From Stomorhina lunata (taxonomy: Eukaryota; Arthropoda; Insecta; Diptera; Rhiniidae), in NCBI GenBank assembly GCA_933228675.1, contig OW121742.1, positions 110,785,601-110,849,600 on the forward strand: DNA of 64,000 bases. The letters are read 5' to 3'. The notes beneath the pieces were generated by a model. The model did not search any database and was not told where the DNA came from. It saw nothing but the letters and a program-made list of their open reading frames with translations. How positions within the stretch are numbered: position 1 is the first letter of the stretch; every line of letters begins with the position of its first letter. The translations under genes and the position numbers were made by a program. Below, piece after piece: positions 53,801-59,800 of this stretch.

Positions 53801-56800
53801 TCCACGAATCTCGTCCCAAGCCTCCAGGTATATTAGAAAGGATCGATATTTATTTGAAGAGGTATACAATTTTTGCACAACCTTCATCTCTGCATGAGGA
53901 TGTGTCTTGAAGAAGCTCTTCTTTACAAAGCCTTGATTGGTAACAAGATTCCCTAAGGTTCAGAACAGGATAAGATACTAGTCTCTTCCAGACGGTATTG
54001 TAGAAGCTCTTATTCCCAAAGATTTGGTTGTTTTTGTAACAAGATTCTTACGAATCCCAGAGCTTTAGAACAGGAAGCTCTTCGTCACGAGGCGCTTTGC
54101 TTGGTTTTGTGATAGGGAGATTCCCTGCGCTATCAAGTGCATCTCTGCCAAACTTGCATCAAGTTACTCTTTTCTACAGATAAAAAGCCATGGTTGGTAA
54201 CAAGATTCCCCAAGCATCAGATCAGGCTAAGATACTAGTCTATTACAGACGGTATTGTAGAAGCTCTTCTTCACAAAGATTTGGTTGTTTTTGTAACAAG
54301 ATTCTTACGAATCCTAGAGCTTCAGAACAGGAAGCTCTTCGTCACGAGGCGATTTGCTTGGTTTTGTGATAGGGAGATTCCCTGAGCTATCAAGTGTATC
54401 TCTTCCAAATTTGCGTCAAGTTACTTCCATCTACAGATACAAAATAGTAAACCATGTTAGGGTTTCAGTTGATTCACAGTTCCTGTCGATCTTAAAGAGA
54501 TCGAAATGTCCATAACGAGATTTCCCAAGCTTCCAAGCTGAAATACTTGGAAACTTGGGAAATCTCGTTATGGACATTTCGATCTCTTTAAGATCGACAG
54601 GAACTGTGAATCAACTGAAACCCTAACATGCTTTACTATTTTGTATCTGTAGATGGAAGTAACTTGACGCAAATTTGGAAGAGATACACTTGATAGCTCA
54701 GGGAATCTCCCTATCACAAAACACAAAGGTCGAGAATTATTCGAAGAGGTATACAATTTTTGCACAACCTTCATCTCTGCATGAGGATGTGTCTTGAAGA
54801 AGCTCTTCTTTACAAAACTTTGTTAGGTAACAAGATTCCCCTAGCATCAGAACAGGCTAAGATACTAGTCCCTTCCAGATGGTATTGTAGAAGCTCTTCT
54901 TCCTAAAGATTAGGTTGTTTTTGTAACAAGATTCTTACGAATCCCAGAGCTTCAGAACAGGAAGTCACGAGGCGCTTTGCTTGGTTTTGTGATAGGGAGA
55001 TCACCTGAGCTATCAAGTGCATCTCTTCCAAACTTGCGACAAGCTACTCCCATCTACAGTTAAAAAATAGTAACACATGTTATGGTTTCAATTCATTCAC
55101 AGTTCTTGCCGATCTTAAAGAGATCGAAATGTCCATGACGAAATTCCCCAAGCTTCCAAGTATATCAGAAAAGGCCGAGATTTATTTCAAGAGGTATACA
55201 ATATTTGCACAACCTTCATATCTGCATAAGGATGTGTCTTGAAGAAGCTCTTCTTTACAAAGCCTTGATTGGTAACAAGATTCCCTAAGCATCAGAACAG
55301 GCTAAGATACTGGTCTCTTCCAGACGGTATTGTAGAAGCTCTTCTTCCCAAAGATTTGGTTGTTTTTGTAACAATAACTGTGACTGTAACGAATCCCAGA
55401 GCTTCAAAACAGGAAGCTCTTCGTCACTATTCTTACGAATCCCAGAGCTTCAAAACAGGAAGCTCTTCGTCATGAGGGGCTTTGCTTAGTTACAAAGCCT
55501 TGTTTGGTAACAAGATTCCCCAGGCATCAGAACAGGCTGAGATACTTCATCTCTGCACGAAGAAAAGGCTCTTCTTTACAAAACTTTGTTTGGTTTTGTA
55601 ACAAAATTTTCCAAACATCTCAGAACATCAGAACAGGTTGAGATACTAGTCTCTTCCAGATGCCTTCGAATCCCAGGTACTATTTGTCACAATAAACAAA
55701 TTATTTTGTGATAGATAGTTTCCTATGCTACCAAGCGGATCAGAAAGGGATGAAACACTTATCTCTTCCAAGCTCTTTCTTCAACTCATAGAAAACTCAT
55801 CTAGGCTTCCCAGTAGATTAGAAAGGGACGAGCTACTAATCTCTTCCTGACACTCTTCAGAAACTTGTGTCTTTTACTGATGAAATATTATTATAGCATA
55901 TCTTGGTCTCAACTGACAGTCCCAGTTCTTTTCTATCTTAAAGAGATCGAAAGTCCATGATGAGATTTTCAAGCTTATAAGTACATCAGAATAGAACGAG
56001 ATGCTTATTACTTCCTGGGACTCTTTACGCACTTACGTCAAGTTACTTTCCTCTACAGATACAAAAGGTTACCTAGTGTGGTACCTGCCGAATCATGTTC
56101 CTTTTCACTCTTATATAAGTTATATAACTTGGATTTTCAAACATAAGCAACAAGTCTTTGGATTTGAGACTCGATAAGAACTCGGAGTTCTGTATCTGAA
56201 CTGCTTCTGTATCTGAACTCGATCTGTTTCGTCCAATCGATCGAGTTTCTATTACAAGTTGCGACAAATCCTTGGACGAATTGTATAAGAAATGAAGATC
56301 TACTAAACGCAGCAAACCAAATCCCTGCTTTTATAGGGGTATATCAATAGGCCACACACTTCGAAGGCCAAATACCAACATTGCTCGACAATCGTTCGTT
56401 GGAGTCTAAAGGGAAGAGGCCTTGGTGTTGGTGCATCTGCTAGAACATGTAAAAGCTTAATTGATGCGGAAGCAAGCAGCTAGCTATTCTAGGAAAGACG
56501 TATGGCCAACATATCACAATAGAATCCGCTATAAAAGGGTGGTTGAGGTCCTATGCTTCATTCGGAGTCAAGGATAACAGAAGAAAAAGAAGATATTATA
56601 ATGTCAACTGACAGTCATAGTTCTTTTCTATCGTAAAGAAATCGAAAGTCCATGATGAGATTTTCAAGCTTCCAAGTACATCAGAATAGAATGAGATGCT
56701 TATTACTTCCAGGGACTCTCGACGCACTTACATCAAGTTGCTTTCGTCTACAGATACAAAAGGTACCATGCAATTTTTTTTCACTCTTATATGAGTGGAC

Positions 56801-59800
56801 CCTAACTTGAATTTCCATACGTCAGCAACAAGTCCTTAGATTTGAGACTCGATAGGAACTCGCAATTCAGTAGAGGAGCTACTGAATTCCAGCAGATCTA
56901 CGATCTGCTTTATCCAACCGATCGATTTTCTATTACAAGTTGAAAAGTAAGGATTACACTCCTTGAGTCTGTTAAGAGTAAAGTAATTCAAGAATGTGCC
57001 CTTAATCTGGGTGGAATGTTGATCTTGTTAGACCATACCTGACACACACTTTCTTCAGAGCGTTTAGGCTGAAGGTTAAGGAGTTGTATTTTGAGGAAGT
57101 TGTGGTGACTAGCAGGAGGATAAGTTCATAAAACATCATCTCTGCATACAGTTGAGATGTAATGGGTTGCAGCTGTTGCCTGGCATCTTTAGCTCCCAGG
57201 TCAGAACTGTATCCAATTCCCACTCTAACCTCCTCGTGGTACATCCTGGTAACCTGAGCAACCTAGTTGAAGATGCGATAAACAACCCATGTGGGATTCT
57301 AGGTCGGGACTAGTATGAAAGGGAGTTGTCTTAGAGCCATTCCAAAGTATTTGGTCTCAGATAATTGTGCTTGGTAAAGTACGAAAATGCAGCCTCTATT
57401 CAACATGTTAGTTGCGGCTGCATGCGGGCGTCTGTTTCGGATCGAGCGGCTCTCTATACGAACGTGGCTCGTGTCTTACGATGTTCTAAACATGGAAAGA
57501 GACAACATTACAGAATATACTATTCCAAGAGTAATCATGCGAGAAATTTCCCTGCTACGGCAGCTGGCATAAGGATTTAGGAGGTGGAGGAATATTCTAA
57601 TGAATGAAACCAATTAAGGCCCGATTCTCTACTGGGAGTCAAGGATAACAGAAGAAGAAGGCGATCTAAATCACCTACTTCCCCACAGCTGTTTCCTTAC
57701 TTGTAGCCTTTATTCGAAGGTTGGGCTAAAGATTGTGATGAGTTGCTTTTGCGGAAGTTGTTTTATCGAGCAGGAGGATGAGTTCGTAACACATCATCTC
57801 GGCTTTACCCTATCGTACAGTAGAGAACTAATTTGCGGAGTCTTAGGCGATCTACCTCACCTACTTCCCCACAGCTGTTTCCTTACTTGTAGCCTTTATA
57901 ACAAGACAATATCTGATTGGAATGCTAGGCTGAAGATTGTGATGAGTTGCTTTTGCGGAAGTTGTTTTATCGAGCAGGAGGATGAGTTACACATCATCTC
58001 GGCCTTACCCTGTCGTACAGTAGAGAACTAATTTGCGGAGTCTTAGGCGATCTATCTAAACCACTTTCCCAGAGCTGTTTCCTTACTTTTAGCCCTTATA
58101 ACAAGACAGTATCTGATTGGAAGGCTAGGCTGAAGATTGAGTTTATAACATATCATCTCTGTCTTGCCCTGTCGTACAGTAGAGATTTAATTTGCGGAGA
58201 CCTAGGAGATCTACCTCGGCGGAAGTTGTGGTGACGAGCAGGAAGATAAGTTCGTAACACATCATCTCGGCCTTGCCCTGTCGTACAGTAGAGAACTAAT
58301 TTGCGGAGTCTTAGGCGATCTACCTAAACCACTTTCCCAAAGCTGTTTCCTTACTTGTATCCCTTATAACAGGACAATATCTGATTGGAAGGTTAGGCTG
58401 GAGATTGTGATGAGTTACTTTTGTGGAAGTTGTGATGACGAGAAGGAGGATGAGTTCATAACATATCATCTCTGCCTTGCCCTGTCGTACAGTAGATGAT
58501 TTATTTGGGGAGATCTAGGTGAGCTGACTGACATAGACATTGGGCGACTTAAGAGCTTTTTAAAGTGATCAGGATGGTTTAATGGATTTAGTCAGTTATA
58601 TACTTTTTCCAGCTTCAGTGGAAACATAATATTCTTCATAGTCTAACTCTTTCGATAGCAAATATAATTCTTCGTTTTCTTCTTCTTCTTTTGACTCCCA
58701 GTGGAGCATAGGGCCTTAACCATTCTTTTATATCGAACTCTATTGCGAGATTTTAAGCATACGTCATTTCATGAATAGTTGAATAGTTGATGCTTGCAAC
58801 TCCGCATCAATTGGCGTTCTAGCAGGTACACCAACACGACGGCCGCTTCCTCTGGATTCCAACGAAGCGCTTGTCGAGCAATGTTGGAATTTGGCCTTCT
58901 TAGTGTGTGGCCTATCCACCGCCATTTCCGTTTACGTACCTCTATAGAAGCTGGGATTTGTTTTGTCGCGCTTAGTAGTAGATCTTCATTTCTTATGCGA
59001 TTCGGCCACTATATATTAAAAACTTGCCGCAAGCATTTGAGATTTGTAGGCGCTTATCGATGGCATTTGTGCGTTTGCAAGTTTTGCAGCTGTAATACAA
59101 GATGGACTTGACATTTGAGTTGTATACTTGTAACTTGGTTGTTGTTGATATTTGCCGAGATATGCAAATAGCTCGGAGAATATCTAATGCAGATTTTGCC
59201 CTATTAATACGCGATTCAATATCCCCGTTGGCGCCAACTTTTGTAGATACCAAACTTCCAAGATAATGAAAGTTACCTATACATTCAATAAACTCGTTAT
59301 TGATGTATATCGACGGGTTTGCGCCATAGCCTACAGGCATAATCTTCGTCTTGGAAATATTGATCGATTAGTGGTAGGTATATGGGGTTGGGGTGATATA
59401 GGGGATGTACTAAGCATCTGTTCTAATTAGTCTTAACTTGGAAAGCCGAGACTTATCTTGGTTATCCCATATCTTAACTATGGAGACTCACCTCCTCATA
59501 GTATCACCCGGGAAACTATGTTAACAGCCGTTAGTGTAGTGAGATAACATGTGCCGCGAGTTCTGCCATAAAAAAATAAAAATATAGGTTAGAACGTCGG
59601 GCTAGTAACGCACTGCTGGAAAAAAACAATTACTATGAAGACGCTTATATAGGAATAAAAGCGGCCCCCTGATATTAAAAGAGGACGTCTAAAACTTCCA
59701 TGGAAAGACCAAATAGAGAAAAATCTTTCAAACATGGCCTAAGCAATTGGAGAATATGTGCCTAATCTATTCAAGAACATTCCGATGAATGAAACCAATT

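Noticed and set aside
57365..57580. Overlapping open frames in two plus-strand frames (MQPLFNMLVAAACGRLF and another)
   Set aside because: No recognisable domain, and the area is surrounded by retroelement debris. A gene cannot be supported.
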